Shown here one piece after another: positions 1 through 12,686 of a stretch of DNA of 64,000 bases; positions within the stretch are counted from its first letter, which is position 1, and each line of letters opens with the position of its first letter. Origin of the DNA: Hyphodiscus hymeniophilus. Its lineage: Eukaryota > Ascomycota > Leotiomycetes > Helotiales > Hyphodiscaceae. Both the position numbers and the translations under genes were made by a program. The stretch lies in NCBI GenBank assembly GCA_016508695.1, contig VNKQ01000016.1, positions 62,001-126,000 on the forward strand, read 5' to 3'. The notes beneath the pieces were generated by a model. The model was given only the letters and a program-made list of their open reading frames with translations. It had not been told where the DNA came from and searched no databases.

Positions 1-1096
1 AGCATCAAGTATCAGGATATAATGCAACTACCAACACGTCGAAGAGAAGCAATTCTTACAAAGCAGAAAGGAGTACGTAAAATAACAGAGGCTTCCTACA
101 AAAAGAGACAACATATACCTACTTTCGGTAGTAAGGTCAGGAACAAATAAACAACCGATTGACAAAGCGGTATGTCCAGTGTCCTACCTTCGGAGCTAAA
201 AATAAGCTTCATTTACCGTGCCGACATCGATTGCGGGGGTCCCGCTAGTGGATCCGTGCATTGGTGGACGTGAATGAATGATCCATCATCTGTCATCTAC
301 TTGATCCTGATTTGCACAGTAAACACAACCTAGCTGAAAGAAGCAAGCAAAGACAACGGGTGCTATTGCTTCCGTCCTTAGAAGCCCATGGCGGGTAGCC
401 ACTGAGCCATCTTTGAAGGGGAGTAGTTCAGACCAAGACACATCAGGTTGGTAACTGGTAGTGTGCGATTCGGAAAATATATGTGGAATCAATTCAGAGA
501 TGTGAACTATCATGGTCCACACGCCTGAAGTTGGAAAAAGCATGCCCTTGACGCCTCCAATTTTGACAAGTCCATTATTGTACGCAGGCATGTTACACAA
601 GGGCCGTAAAACGCCCCAAAGAAAAGAGAAAACTGTAAGCCCAAACAGACTTAATCACCTAAAGAAAAGTGTTGTGCAACTTTACCTGTGTTTCTATATC
701 TCTGAATAGAAATCAACGAACTACACCAATATGGCTATGGTTGCCACGCATCAACGTGCAGGATCCACGATATTGCCGAACGAATCAGTCCCGAGAGGAG
801 GTAACTCCCTTGCAGTAACCTCAGCACATTGCATTCATTAGAATGCATTGATTCTAGGGCTGAAGCGGCATCTTGATACCCATGACTTCTTGTACCACCA
901 AGAATACAGTAGCTGGTCAGGTCGAGGAGGATTCCTCGTCTGGTCGTCATATCGGCTCGAATTTGGGAGTTGAAACCGCTGCTTCGACTATGGCCTCGTT
1001 TCTCCCTTGCGGATTTCAACGAGTTCAATCTCACCCCCTTCCTGCAAACCCCCCCTTTCCTCCCCCTTTCGCACCTCTCCTCCCATTCAGCCACCG
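1..1096. other. No gene recognised
   Basis: I see no convincing gene in this first kilobase. Short open frames on both strands lack family resemblance and splice-supported extension. The last 120 bases are pyrimidine-rich and probably hold the 3' UTR of the minus-strand gene that follows. Confidence 0.5.
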
Positions 1097-2127
1097 CTAC
1101 ACCGGCACATCCAACTCCAGAAACAACCCACCGACACCATCCTCAGCCGGCACATCGATCCTGACCCTCTTTCTTGCTTCATTACCTAGTCCACCAAGGA
1201 CCAGATCACCCAACCAAACACCTCCCCTCTCCTTCAATCCATCAATCATCTCCTTCCCCTCCGGCGTCCGGATCGTAAACGTGATACCCTCCTCCACACC
1301 TACAATGCTCCTCAACCTCCCAATCACAAGAACACCCCCCTTCCCACCCTCCGCCCGCATCTCCTCAGACGTCCCCAAAATCGCCTCATAAGCATCCACC
1401 AACCCCTTCACTCTCTCCTCCGGCACATAAAGACACAGCCCCTTAACCCCATACGCAGAATTCGGATGCGTGGTATTCACCCTCGCATCCGGGACGCGCA
1501 GACTCCGCGGCGTAACATCATGGCAGAAGAACGGGAGCTCCCCCTTCCTCACACCCGTGCCTTCCAGCACAGGCGCCGTGACGCTCCATCGTACCTCCTG
1601 CCCATCATCGCGCAGCCTGCCTCCGGCAAGCGGCTCTGCGTATCGTGCTTTACAGCCTGCTTCTGCGAGGCGAGCGTTCACGGATGACCAGTTGGCCGAG
1701 GCGGAGGTGGAGGATTGCGTGAGCGCGAAATCTATGATTCCGAACTCGCAGGATCCCCATTTCTGGAGGGATCGTTAGTTCGGCCAATACTGCAGGGAAG
1801 GGAGAAATCCGTAACTCGAGCCGTGCCGTGGATAGTGATTGAAGAGTGTCATGCCGTGTGAGAATCGATGCACGTGAGAGGAAATAAACATTACGGTAAG
1901 TGAGACGATTAACGTACATGACCATCCCTCAGTTTCGGATCGTCGTTGATGAACGCTATGAGCTCGAGATACGAGCCGTCGGCGAAACAGACGAGCTTGT
2001 TCTCCGTCCTGTCGTCCGAGTGTCTCCCGCCGGGTGTGAGGGTGAAACTCGAGGGGATCCAGGCGGGCAGGGAGAGCAGCTGGGCGTAAGGAACGAGGAT
2101 TATTATGTGGTCTAGAACGGGTGGCAT
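1097..2127 (-). CDS. Glyoxalase-like domain protein
   Basis: Two exons on the minus strand: 2127-1918 and 1762-1097, giving 291 aa. The intron (1917-1763) starts GTACGT and ends with branch-like ACTAAC followed by CCTCCAG. The join gives LRDGH/KWGSCEFGIIDFAL, which matches the glyoxalase-like (Glyoxalase_3) family, where a His and a G-x-IDFA motif follow an N-terminal segment of the form LDHIIILVPY. The start is an ATG at 2127 just before that hallmark segment. The family is a vicinal-oxygen-chelate fold often annotated as hypothetical; no substrate can be named. It lies head to tail behind ARG8 with about 510 bp between them. The family call is by recognised motifs, not by search. Confidence 0.8.
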
Positions 2128-2640
2128 TGTGGGATCGAGCTATACGGATGCACAGGTGGAAGTGTCGCTGAGAGTTTGGCGGTGCGATCGTGGATTGAGA
2201 GGTGGTATAGTGGGGGTTGGCTCTATAGTTTCCGCGTAGATGGGAGCAATATATCTTCATATGCGCAGAAGATGATCGAGTTTTTTAAGCAATCAACACC
2301 TGCTAATATAAGGATTCTCATTACACTACTGGTAAAGACTGCCTCGATTGTCCCAGTCGAGGTCTTCAGGTGAATGGCGGCGTTTGGGGATTACTAATGA
2401 GCTTCGAAGTCACGATACAAGTCGGCGAGTGCAAAATATATTGATCGTTCGAGCACTTACGAAGTGACTCATTGGAAACGAGAACTGTGGAACTAAAGCA
2501 TTATGATTTTGGAATTAAGGCTTTTGTGTATCTCAACTCCTCCATAACGCCATGCACGTATGCATCTTTTAAAACATCAGTTAAAATGCCACCACCTGTC
2601 GCATATGCAAAACCACACACTTCCCACATACATCCGGATA
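2128..2640. other. Intergenic, promoter of glyoxalase-like gene and 3' region of ARG8
   Basis: About 510 bp between two minus-strand genes. It should hold the promoter of the downstream glyoxalase-like gene and the 3' UTR of ARG8. I see no RNA gene or repeat in it. Confidence 0.4.
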
Positions 2641-4233
2641 TCAATTAGGCGAATCAACTTCCCCCCTGACCTGGTCACCTTGCGGCTCTTTCCCCGGTGT
2701 AATTGCGATACTCATAGCTTCATCCAGAATCGCCATACCCTCCTCAATCTCCGCCTCCGTAATTGTCAATGAAGGAACGAATCTCAGTGTATTCGTCCCT
2801 GCAGTGATGACCAATAACCCTCGCTCTCGAGCAGCTGTTACGATTGGCGTAGGATCCTGCGATAGTTGTAATCCGAGATGTAACCCTCTTCCCCTAATCT
2901 CCTTGACCAGCTCCGGGTACTTCTTTTGTAGACCTTGGAAATGCTTCGTGAAGATCTCGTTCTTTACAAGGACATCAGATTGCAACGCTGGGTCAGATAG
3001 TCGAGAAACGATGTAATGTGCCAATCGACATCCTAAGGGGTTTCCGCCGAATGTTGTTCCGTGATCTCCCACTACGACCTTCTCTGAAACCGTATCGTTG
3101 ACAATCGTAGCTCCAATAGGAAAACCGTTCCCCAACGCTTTGGCCGTTGTGATGATGTCCGGATGAGCCACTTTCGGTAGGCTTGCGTGAGCCCACAAGG
3201 TGCCCGTCCGAGATAGGCCACATTGGATCTCATCGTATATCAACACGGCACCAACCTCCCTACATCTCTTGGCCAGTGCGACCAAAAACTCCTCTGTCGC
3301 AACAATAACACCACCCTCTCCTTGAATCGGCTCAACAATAACACCGCATGTATTTTCGGTAACCAAGTCCTTGACTGCTGCCACATCATTGAAGTTTCCA
3401 TATCTGAAGCCTGGTATCATTGGCGCAAACGGTTTCTGGTATTTCGGGTTCGGTGTAGCGGATAAAGCACCCATTGTGCGGCCGTGGAACGAACCATTGA
3501 AGGATACAAGTTCGTGTTTGGCACCTGATGGACCGAGTACTTTCCCACATTTACGTGCGAATTTTATAGCGGCTTCATTGGCCTCGGTTCCCGAGTTGCA
3601 GATGAAAACTGCTTTCGCATCGTGCATGGAGCCTGATTCGAGGGTCTTTTGGACGAGAAGAGAAGAGAGGGCACCAGTCCAAGGATTATGATAAAGGTTC
3701 GAGGTGTGTATGAGGGTTTTCGCCTGTCAGAACACTGGTTAGCATGTCATACGACGCGAGGGGAGCTTGGAGGGCCAAAACGCACCTGGTGAGCGATGAT
3801 ATTGGCCATCTCGGGATCACAATGCCCCAGCGCATTCACAGCAATTCCAGCTGTGAAATCCAAGTATTTCCGGTTCTCGAGATCCCAAAGATAACATCCT
3901 TCTCCTTTTACGAACATTGGCATTGGCCGGACGTAGGTCTTCACCATGTAGGGTGATTGTTCGCTCACAAGGGCGGCGGTCGCGGAGTCTGATGAAGGAT
4001 CCGGATTGGGGAGATGTGCTTCTCTCTGCGGAGCACAAAGTCAGTCTGCGATTTCTTGGCAATCGATTGAAGGCCAAACTCACATAAATGTCATTTCTGA
4101 CTCCTTCGGGGAGATTTGTCGCTGCGGCAGTTGCTTGGGAAGCATTCCTTTTGATAACTCCATTGGTTGACGTGGACAAGTTGCTGGCTTTTAGAGTAGC
4201 AGCTACTCGCTTTGCAGATATTCGAAGAGCCAT
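2641..4233 (-). CDS. ARG8: Acetylornithine aminotransferase, mitochondrial
   Basis: Three exons, 4233-4084, 4025-3786 and 3723-2641, encode 490 aa. Introns start GTGAGT and GTGCGT and end CGCAG and GACAG. The enzyme is a PLP-dependent class III aminotransferase that converts N-acetylglutamate semialdehyde to N-acetylornithine in arginine biosynthesis. Visible family features are NSGTEANEAAIKFARK, the GSFHGRT loop, VEPIQGEGGV, the DEIQCGLSRTG motif and TTAKALGNGFPIG, where Lys at about residue 325 should bind PLP. The first ~45 residues are rich in Ala, Arg, Ser and Thr and nearly free of acids, as expected for a mitochondrial presequence. Length is slightly above the usual 420-470 aa because of this leader and a short hydrophilic C-terminal tail. 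No broken motif is seen. Confidence 0.95.
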
Positions 4234-6143
4234 CTCGAGGGCTTGTTTGGCACGGTGAGGTGGTGACCGTGAGTAGAGGAAAGTTGTTGACAGAAGAAGC
4301 AGTGGGGATTATTGTATGCGTCACCCCCAACTTTCGCAATCTTAGCGTTATCGGCGCTGCAGCCGATTTTTTCTTCTGCGACCACGGAAATAAACATGCA
4401 AGTCACAAGCCATACTGTAGCTTGAAAATAAACATTTCTTCCATAACTCTTAAATCTCTCAAAGAGGACAGCAACCTTTGGTAAACGAAACCTCCCGTGC
4501 ATGTAATTTTGGTACGAGTAGAAAGAAGTACTCAAGTAACAAGATACTTGAAAGCCACCAGTTTCCCATGTACTTGTACTACCTACCCACCTAGTCAACA
4601 GGTACCAACAGTACGTACTGAAAGTTTAGCGCATCTCTGTGTTACAATCCCTATCTTATGCGATCGAGGCTGAAAGTACGTGAATATTTTCTTTACATAT
4701 AAGAGTTTAAGCATTTAAAGAGTTTCTGGGTTGGATGCATTTCCATTCTCTTCATATTTCTGTAGTCTCTCAAGTAAAACTGGATTCCCGAGTAACGTGA
4801 AGGATTTTTTGCGGCACTCTCTGACGCCGATCCCAGATCTACTCGTACCGCGACTTGGCAACTCAGAGTTGCAGGAGATATCCTCAGTTTTTATCGAAAT
4901 CTGACGTGTAGCACGGATTTTCTAGCTCCTCGATTTCATTTCCAATCATCTCCCCGCTGCAAAGTCTTGACTCGCAGCCCCATTAAATCTACTTGTACTT
5001 GTCGCTTACTTACTTCGCTTTCTGGATTTCTACAACCGTCAAATTGATAATCAACAATCCAATCAGTTTGCTTTCCAGTTGATGTTAAGAAAAGTCCTGA
5101 GTATCATTTATACACTCGCTGTAGAGTAGGGAGACGCAAACTTAGTCCTGCAATACAGGCCTGCAAATAATGTGTTACAGTACTGTAGGCGAGAAAAAGG
5201 GGAGAATCTCGTCTAATCGTAACCACGATTTTGAGCTCTACTAGAAGAATCTACCACCCAGTGGGTGATATGAATCAGAATCACAGCCAGATGATCAAAT
5301 GGTATTTGTGGAAGAGCTTCTGACTCACTTACACTTACTTACACTTGCTCTTTTCCTGAGTTTCGAGCAAAGTCCAGTTTTCGCGGTGGTATTATCACGT
5401 GATACAATTGTTATGCTAAAGTGATCGCAACCATTTCATGCATCCTCACTGTGACGGATAGTTAGCTTACGGAGCAATGTCGAAGTCTAATCCCTATGTC
5501 AATGATTAAAAACAATGAGTTCATTTGAAGTTGCCTCTGGCTTTAGGGTTTTGATAATGAAAAGAGAGGGGAAAATCAATATTGAAGGGCTTTTGTTCAA
5601 ATTCCACAAACCTACTTTCGATTACGTGCAAGCCATTACAGTGATTGAGCAGTAAAAGGATATCAGTTGGGATCCTCATACAACTCATAAGTGCGTGGTA
5701 TTCATCCGTATATAAATACCTCAGGATACGTACCTACAGGCTATCAAAGTATTTAGACCGGACCCCAACCCTCGCATACCACCCGCAAGTGCGGGTTAAC
5801 TTATGCGCCAAAATTTGGAACTGTATGGTTATGAAATGTATTGCACGAGGCTAAGAAGTTTACATCATCTAAATACTGGCCGACTCAATAACTTATAGTA
5901 GACATAACAAAATCTTAAAGGCGGCGCCAAATCGACCCAAGAACTACCGCATCCTAATGCTGACGATTCATACAACTCACTGAAAGTCCCGTGGGTCACT
6001 AGCTCCGCAGCTGCAGCTCGAGTACTTGCTGTGATATTTGAGCTGCGAAAACTTTCTGCATGTTCTCTTTTGTCGCCCTTGTATATATTGGCCATTGTCT
6101 AGAATTTATTCTCTGTGATTTGTTGCATGCTTCGTCCTAGACT
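4234..6143. other. Intergenic region, 1.9 kb, no gene recognised
   Basis: Both flanking genes are on the minus strand, so this region should contain the ARG8 promoter at its left end. Repeated CTTACTTACACTTACTT-type runs occur near 5,330-5,345. Open frames here are short, AT-rich and show no splice-supported coding pattern. Confidence 0.4.
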
Positions 6144-6614
6144 CTAGAGTCTTTTTCGAGTCGATCGTCGGTTCGAGAAAATCATTGTAAAAGACTGCGC
6201 AAAGCGTTAGCTAGTTACAGAAAGCTCGACTGCCAAGACAGTTCTAAATACCTTTTGATTGACTTTTATCTGCTTCACAACATGACCAATCGTCCGCACA
6301 CAGGCTATATTTTTATGCTCATCTCGATCCATTTCAATCAAGCCTTCACCTAAATCTTGCTGGCCTTGAACTCTTCGCCAAAAGACCTGCATATATATGA
6401 AGAGATGCGGCAATAGAGCTATATTCTTCATGAGTTTTTGAAACTTTACAATGGTCAGATTATGGAAGATTTGGCTCCTACCTATCATGAAAAGTCCCCC
6501 AGGACCCAGGAAGATCCCGGGCAGCAACCAAGAAAGCAAGTTCCACAGTGTGCTTTCTTCAACGACGTCAGGAGTGTTCTGAAAGATAGTTCCTTCCATA
6601 TTGTTGCGAGGCAT
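6144..6614 (-). CDS. Small hypothetical protein with hydrophobic N-terminal half
   Basis: I propose three exons: 6614-6482, 6418-6252 and 6194-6144, giving 116 aa. The second intron is well marked, with GTATTT, the branch motif GCTAAC and GCGCAG. It replaces an extension of the open frame with a short basic tail ending NRRSTRKRL. The first intron (63 nt, GTAGGA..ATATAG) is a multiple of three without a stop, so it could also be retained. Residues about 23-44 are hydrophobic (LWNLLSWLLPGIFLGPG), suggesting a membrane segment. I do not recognise a family. The gene is supported by splice signals and frame only; without the introns it would read as a 135-aa frame. Confidence 0.45.
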
Positions 6615-7334
6615 ATTGATTAGTTTTCAATGAATTTCGTTGAGTGGGTAGATGTGCGAGAGGGTGTTGGGCTGTTGAGTCTTGGAGGCTGGATAACACG
6701 AACGGGGTAGAGGAAGGTAAGAAAAGGAAAGAGGTTGTCGAATTAAATAGCAACGACCCAGGCGCCGCCTTCCCTCATTTGGCCACCTTACAGTTGCTTT
6801 TAGAGGCATTAATGCTTCTACAACCCTTCAAGGCAGATGCTGCTCAATAATTCCTTTTTGGGGGTACTTTGGAGGAAAACCTGGACAGCATAACACGCCT
6901 GTTGGAGCTAACCAGACCGAAACTTGACCAAATTGCAAGCCGTAAGTTCGAGGGTAACAGTAACTCTCGAATCTCAACGCTGTCTGAATTGTCAGCAGTT
7001 ACATGGGACGCAGGCTCTTACACCACGAATTGAACTGTATTGGTGGTCATTTACATCGTGGGATGGCAGGGGCGCGCGTTTCATGGTATGCACCATCATC
7101 AAGTAAATAGTCGTTAGAAAAGAACCCGTGGTCTGTTAGCCCTGGTACACCAGGTATACCTGTCCTGCCCCGATCAGGTCACCGAGACGGGTACATAGCC
7201 TGCTTGACCGTTTGCCAGCTGAACAACCCTTACATCTATCCACGTCTTTCCACAGTTTACCTTCATCTATGAGGAGTGAACCTGTGTAAAAACCCTGGGA
7301 CGTCCTCTCATTAGGGTTTCTCACAATCTCGAGA
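6615..7334. other. Divergent intergenic region
   Basis: 720 bp between the start of a minus-strand small gene and the start of a plus-strand gene, so it probably contains two promoters. No RNA gene or repeat is seen. Confidence 0.4.
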
Positions 7335-9522
7335 ATGAGTCCCTCCGGCAAAAGCGCAAGAAAACCAGCTGTAACTTTGACCAAAGTGCCTTCGGTGAGG
7401 GAACTTTGCGAAAGACTTGGTTTTCAACACGCCTCCCTGAAAGACACAACGGCATTTGAAAACTCGACTCGTGGATGGAGGAAATCCTACAAGACCAGCG
7501 ATGGGCGATCTGGGACTGATCTGCTGCTTTGGAATGAACCTTCAGTTCAACTTGATCTTACAATGATGGCGGAGCGCTTTCTCGAAAATGAAGGTAATGG
7601 AGATCGATTTTGGGGGCCTACGAGAACCTGGAATCATAACGACTCGGATGTACAATACCCTGAAGACAGGACAAGGTATGTACACCATCATGTTCACTAT
7701 TTCCAGAAGGCAACTAATCTTGGTCAGGATCGTTGAGCTCTTGAAACAGCTTTTCTGGAAGCAAAACCGATACGCCGCGAACAATAACGCTTACGCCCAT
7801 AAAGTAATCGACATTAGAGATGAATCGCGCGATAAATCAGCACCAATTCAGCAGACGGGCGCAGTAAAAGGCACAGCTTTACCTGAGACTGCCTTGTATC
7901 CAAACAATTCCCAACATCAAGCGAGGTAGGCGACCTTCCTTTCTTGGATCGAGATATGCAGACTAACATTAGACTGGGACAGGGTCAATGCAAAATCAGG
8001 GAATGATAAGCCACAAAGAGAGACTATCCTTAATGTTGGGACAGAAGGTGCCTCGCAAGTGACAGGCGGTCCGTATGACGTCCTGAAGCTTGCAGATGGA
8101 AAAGATGTATACGAAGTCTCCGATGACGAAGACGACCAAGAGGTCAGAATCTTTTCCAGTCAAGTGGTTACCAGTATGGAAGTGCTAATAGACAGACAGG
8201 AGGCTCTAAATATCGCTCAAAAAGTGCTCAATAGACCTCCAGTGCAGTCATCGAAGCCTATCAAAAACAAGCGTTCAAACAACTCTCGTGATGTTAACCC
8301 TCGGACGAAAACCAAGCCAAAATTGGGCGACTCACCAAGACGAACAGATCGGAAAAGAGTACGACCAGAGAGACCGGGTATTGTAGATTATTTGTCTGAT
8401 GATGAGTACGGAGAGATGTTTGCAGCCCCACCTGTGGTTCAAGCGCCACCACCGGGTCCGAAATCTGATGAAGTATCAAAGACTTTTGACGAGAACACGG
8501 ACTCCCATTTTGCAGCAACGGCCCAAGTGGCAGACTCGAGAGATTCTTACACAGTACCCACGGCTCCAATGTCAGTCTCGAATCAAAATGTTGCTCCGAA
8601 ATCACCTACGATCGAATCTACTCGAGCCAGGGTTCATCCACATCCAAGCTCGTTAAAAAGCCCTGTACTCTCACCCAGTCCGTCGAAAATGCCTTCGAAA
8701 GTTGTCCGCCTTCGCGTGAAGGGACAGAGAACATCCCAAACATCCTTGCTCCAATCCTCCGCCACCCCAACCACTGAGGCACGTATAACTCCCGGACCCC
8801 ACCCGCCGACAGTCATGGATGTGGAGGGCAAGGCACAGCAAGTATTTCTCATCGACACAACCTTACTGGCTACTCCAGACCAGCAAAGTCCTGCGTTCAG
8901 AGCCACCCTAGATGTGGATAGCAGAGAGTTCGACAAACCTCTAGCGAAGATGCCGGCGGTGCAGATATCGGACACTGAAATTCCAGCTCCAGCATATAAC
9001 ATTCGAGATAATACTGAATCTGAGACTCCAGATTTAAACTTCAATGGAAAGACTCAAGATGCACAACGCTCCCCTGCGCTTGAACAAGGTGACACGGCGT
9101 CTGCAGGGAACAAAACTTCCAAACCTCGATCAAAAATCAAAGTTCCACTCTGGATCATCACTCGCGAGCCACGGTATACGGAGGAGCGATGGACTGATGG
9201 GACTTTTCAAGGATCCCAGCTTTCGGATTTCTTGAATGAGATCTCAAAGATCACCCAACAAGACCATATAGAGAAGTTGAAGTTGACCCTCCAGACCCCT
9301 ACCTTTGACACCAAGATCACAGTGTTCAAAGAGAACGAAGAAGAGTGGATTTCGGCTAAAAGGACGTTCGGAGAGAAGATCAAGGAAGCAGTTATGACAG
9401 AGGCCAAATCAAAAAGGCAAGCTGAGACAGCTAGTATCAAAATCTTGATCGAGCCTTTCTATGAGGAAAGTCTTTTGATGACTAGCAAAATATATGACGA
9501 CGAGGTGGAGATTGACTTTTAG
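7335..9522 (+). CDS. Hypothetical protein, 692 aa, disordered middle and conserved-looking ends
   Basis: Three exons: 7335-7675, 7728-7925 and 7983-9522. Both introns are about 55 nt, start GTATGT and GTAGGC, have CTAAT/CTAAC branch motifs and end CAG, and all junctions keep frame. The N-terminal ~150 residues (VRELCERLGF, then GTDLLLWNEP and RIVELLKQLFWKQ) look structured. Residues about 200-560 are Ser/Pro/Lys-rich and probably disordered, with basic stretches that could be nuclear signals and an acidic EVSDDEDDQEV patch. The last ~125 residues, starting near VPLWIITREPRYTEERW, look like a folded domain with an acidic end, DDEVEIDF. I do not recognise the family. The stop lies 80 bp from the stop of the convergent SDR gene, so the 3' UTRs probably overlap. 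Confidence 0.7.
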
Positions 9523-9602
9523 AAAGACATTTTATCATTAGGCAATTATCAATAGAAACGACAAGAAGCAACAAGAAGCACCTGGACGTGCCACGGTTTA
9601 TC

Positions 9603-10639
9603 CTAGGTTTCCAAACCCATGCCCAGATCTCTGCAAACTTTCGCCCAAACCTCGCCTTGGAGCTTCACATCCAAACTCACGGCACTGCTCGTGACTTCGT
9701 CGTCAAGAATGAAGTACTTCCCACCCAGATTTCCATCTCCCCTTCCGAGGAGATCTGAAATTGCCTTAGCTGGCACCTCGGGCGGGTTGAAAGCATCTTT
9801 CTTGAGCCATCGCACCATCGGCCCGAAGACAACCAGGAGTAGCTTCACGAACCGAAGTATCCAGCTCGCATCAGATCCCATGCGAGAGTCGCCGGACATT
9901 CCACCTGGATCCAGATTGATGATCTGAGTGGTGTTGCTCGGTTTCTGGGAAGCGGTCAGTAACTTTCCTTCCGAAAGTCAGCATTCAAACTCACGGCGTT
10001 TATTCTCCGCTGCAGCGCATACGATGCCATCACGAAGAGCAACTTGCTTGATCCATACCTCTTCATCGCCTCACTAAGTCCGAATGTCTCCTGTTCCCTT
10101 TGACTTGTCCCATCAGCTCCCTTGCAGTTCTCTATCGTTTCAGCAAGGAAGTAGTCCACACTCCCAATCGCATGGGTCGCACTCGCAATGACAATCACCA
10201 TGGCTCCCCCAAGAACAGGCAACAATTCCCTCATGAAGAGAACTTGCGCAAGGACGTTGATCCCATATACCTCGTTCCAACCATCCTTCGTCCGGCTATC
10301 TTTCACATATGTGAGCATTGCAGCCGAAAGTGCCACGCCTCCCCCATCAAAAGGTGGTACTTCTCCTTTCTTGGAACGCTCGGTCAGCTTCGCGGCAAAG
10401 GATTTGACATGTTCCAGGGATGAGAGATCTAAGGCCTGGAACTCGAACGAGGCGCCAAGGCTTCGTAGGGCGGCCGATGTATTGATCGTAGTTTCATCAG
10501 AGGGCTTCCGAGCAGTGAGAATGAGGTGGTGCTTTCCCGGCTGTGACTTGGCGATTTGAATAGCAATCGCAGAGCCGAGTGAGCCACTTCCGCCTGTTAT
10601 GAGAATTGTACTCGCTGGCAATGGGGCTGCAGAGGTCAT
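9603..10639 (-). CDS. Short-chain dehydrogenase/reductase
   Basis: Two exons, 10639-9995 and 9944-9603, encode 328 aa. The intron is 50 nt (GTGAGT..TTCCCAG). The Rossmann glycine motif TGGSGSLG is at residues 15-22 and the catalytic pair is Tyr195/Lys199 in YGSSK, with a Ser in the IASATHAIGS strand about 40 residues earlier. The C-terminal exon starts with NLDPGGMSGDSR, the usual post-catalytic PG segment. The substrate is unknown. The arrangement (classical SDR with a long C-terminal helical tail) resembles fungal 3-ketosteroid-reductase-like and retinol-dehydrogenase-like SDRs, but nothing seen decides between them. It is convergent with the 692-aa gene. Confidence 0.85.
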
Positions 10640-11361
10640 ACTTGGGTACTGAAAGTCACTGCTCGCCTTTCATATTATCTGTGCTGCTCAACCCTATATA
10701 TATTTTTTATCCATGTTCCTCACTGATGGATTGGAATCCAACCAGATCGCCGCAGTTGAGTTTGAATAATGTATTTGGAAAGCTGCCCGTGTGGTATCGG
10801 GATGTAATTGTTACGTCGGCTTGATATTCCCCGCAAAAGTCTCCGAGCCGAGCTTCGGCGGTAGAACGAGAGAGGCTGACGCCCTCGCACAGTAAACGTG
10901 AGATAATAACCAGCGTGATATGTCTAGAAAGCTTATATCCGTGCAAATAGTGTGCTACTAGAGCAGTTCGTGGCCTTGTATTGAACAGGCCGTGTGACAT
11001 CCGGACTGATGCTATCTAGGCTTAGTCAGGCAGAAGAAAGACTTTACGATGATTTTATCCCACTTACTATATAGACGAAGGTAGAACTTTCCAAGCGCAT
11101 CATTATGTAAGTTTGGGATTTAAGTAAGAATTGCAAGAGAATATAGAAAGGAGAGCCTTTTACTCGTACGGAGAGAAATATCAAGCATGAAATTTAGATT
11201 GAGGAAGAGATTCTCAAAGCTAAGATTCCATGGAAGGCCGAACTATCGATCTCGTCGCACGCTTCTGGTAAGGAACCTCGTCGGCTTGACGAGAGGACCT
11301 TGGGTATAAATGATATCGATTGTTATACACTTTAAAATTTACAGAAAATTACCCCCTCAAC
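10640..11361. other. Intergenic, promoter of SDR gene
   Basis: About 720 bp. The part next to 10,640 should be the promoter of the minus-strand SDR gene; a TATATATATT run lies at about 10,696. The rest should be the 3' flank of the RNase H-like gene. No other feature is seen. Confidence 0.35.
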
Positions 11362-12117
11362 TTATGCCACGCTTGCCTTGGCCAATCGATCAGCCTGCTG
11401 ATTGAACTGCCTGTCCACCTTACAAAAGCTGACCGTAATCCCATAATCTTTTTCGAGCAGTCCAACCTTCTCATGCAGGTATCTAAAAGCTTTCCCATTC
11501 GTCACTGGCAAGCTTTTCGCATTGGTGAAACCGTTCGTCGTCCACTTCCAAATATACGCACTCAACCCGTTTACCTAATATGCCGAATCTGTCTTGATAA
11601 CCACGTGACTGACGTGCTCGCCGGAGATGATCAATTGGTGGAGTGTCTCTAATGTTTGCATCGTAGCATATAACTCAGCATATTGACTTGTATGTGGACA
11701 AGTAGCCGGAACCCTCCCAGACGAGTTCAGGTGATCGAAGTTTGCACCGAAGAAGACTCCATACCCAGCACGTGCCGACGCGAGACCGTTGTTGGCGCAT
11801 GCACCGTCGACCGCTACAATAATTGAGTTGGGATCCGTTTCGAGACGGCGGAGGCGGGAGAAGGAATCGTCGATCCCTTTGATACCGTAGGTTTCTTGAT
11901 CGAAGATGCGATTATCGAATGCAGAAGTTAGCAAGCGATGTTTGAGGTCTGCTGCGGTCGGCGAACATGGCGACGTCGTTTGAGTGTGGCCCTGGTTGGC
12001 CTCACCCCCGGCCGCACTCTTGTGATTCTCGATTCCAATGATTTTGTCTTCATCTTGCCTCCAAAAGACAAGCACAGAGCATAGAGAAGGGATAGTGTCA
12101 AACTCGAAGGTCCTCAA
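11362..12117 (-). pseudogene. RNase H-like protein with an in-frame stop
   Basis: A single reading frame encodes an RNase H fold. It has the strand IIVAVDGACANNG (first Asp), SQYAELYATMQTLE (Glu), VVIKTDSAY (second Asp) and, after a TAG at 11577-11575, VNGLSAYIWKWTTNGF and a terminal QQADRLAKASVA (last acidic residue). The segments before and after the TAG are in the same frame and join as expected for the family, where a hydrophobic residue sits at this position. So one nonsense base, not a frameshift, interrupts the domain. No GT..AG pair would remove the TAG without deleting core residues. No ATG lies in frame upstream before a stop; position 12117 is only the left edge of the open frame (a TTG), so the true start may be missing or spliced. 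The choices are a young pseudogene, stop readthrough or a sequencing error. Confidence 0.7.
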
Positions 12118-12686
12118 GATGAGGCATCGATGTCTGTCGTCTCACAATTTGTTTTCCCGTCCCAAGTAGCCCAGACAAGCGTGAGCCCGGCAACCATCAG
12201 CCGCTAGTCGCAACCCCTTATCAGTGTTGATATGGGTAATAGAAAGGGTATAGAAACAATTTATGCTAACTTTTTTGAAAGTTGTAATTCCTCCTTACAC
12301 ATACTGTTGATAATTATGTCAACATATCGGGAATAAAAATTTATTGAAATCATACAGTCGCTCACGTGTGCCTATGCTAGTCGCGCTTGACGAGCGATTC
12401 AAAGCTGGCAACCTGTACTATGAATATATTTCAAAAGCCAAAGGTTTTGTATCTTGACAGAAATTATAACCAAGGTAAGCATACCTAGACCTCCTACACA
12501 TGATAAATAGGCAGAATTTCTAACAAGAATTAAAAGACAAAGGAATAAGGTGGTTCATTAAGGTATTATTAATAGCGAGAGCCGATCAAAGCGCCAATGC
12601 TGAGCGTACTCAACATCTTCTAAAGCTCTTAAAGCTAACGCTACATCCCACAGCCACGCCAAACGCCATGCCACGGATTGTTCTTG
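12118..12686. other. Intergenic, no gene recognised
   Basis: About 570 bp, AT-rich, between two minus-strand genes. It should include the upstream region of the RNase H-like gene. No repeat or RNA gene is recognised. Confidence 0.35.

Noticed and set aside
873..1391. 172-codon open frame on the plus strand
   Set aside because: Antisense to the glyoxalase-like gene; Pro/Ser-rich composition is a by-product of GC-rich codons on the other strand, and no splice or family support exists.
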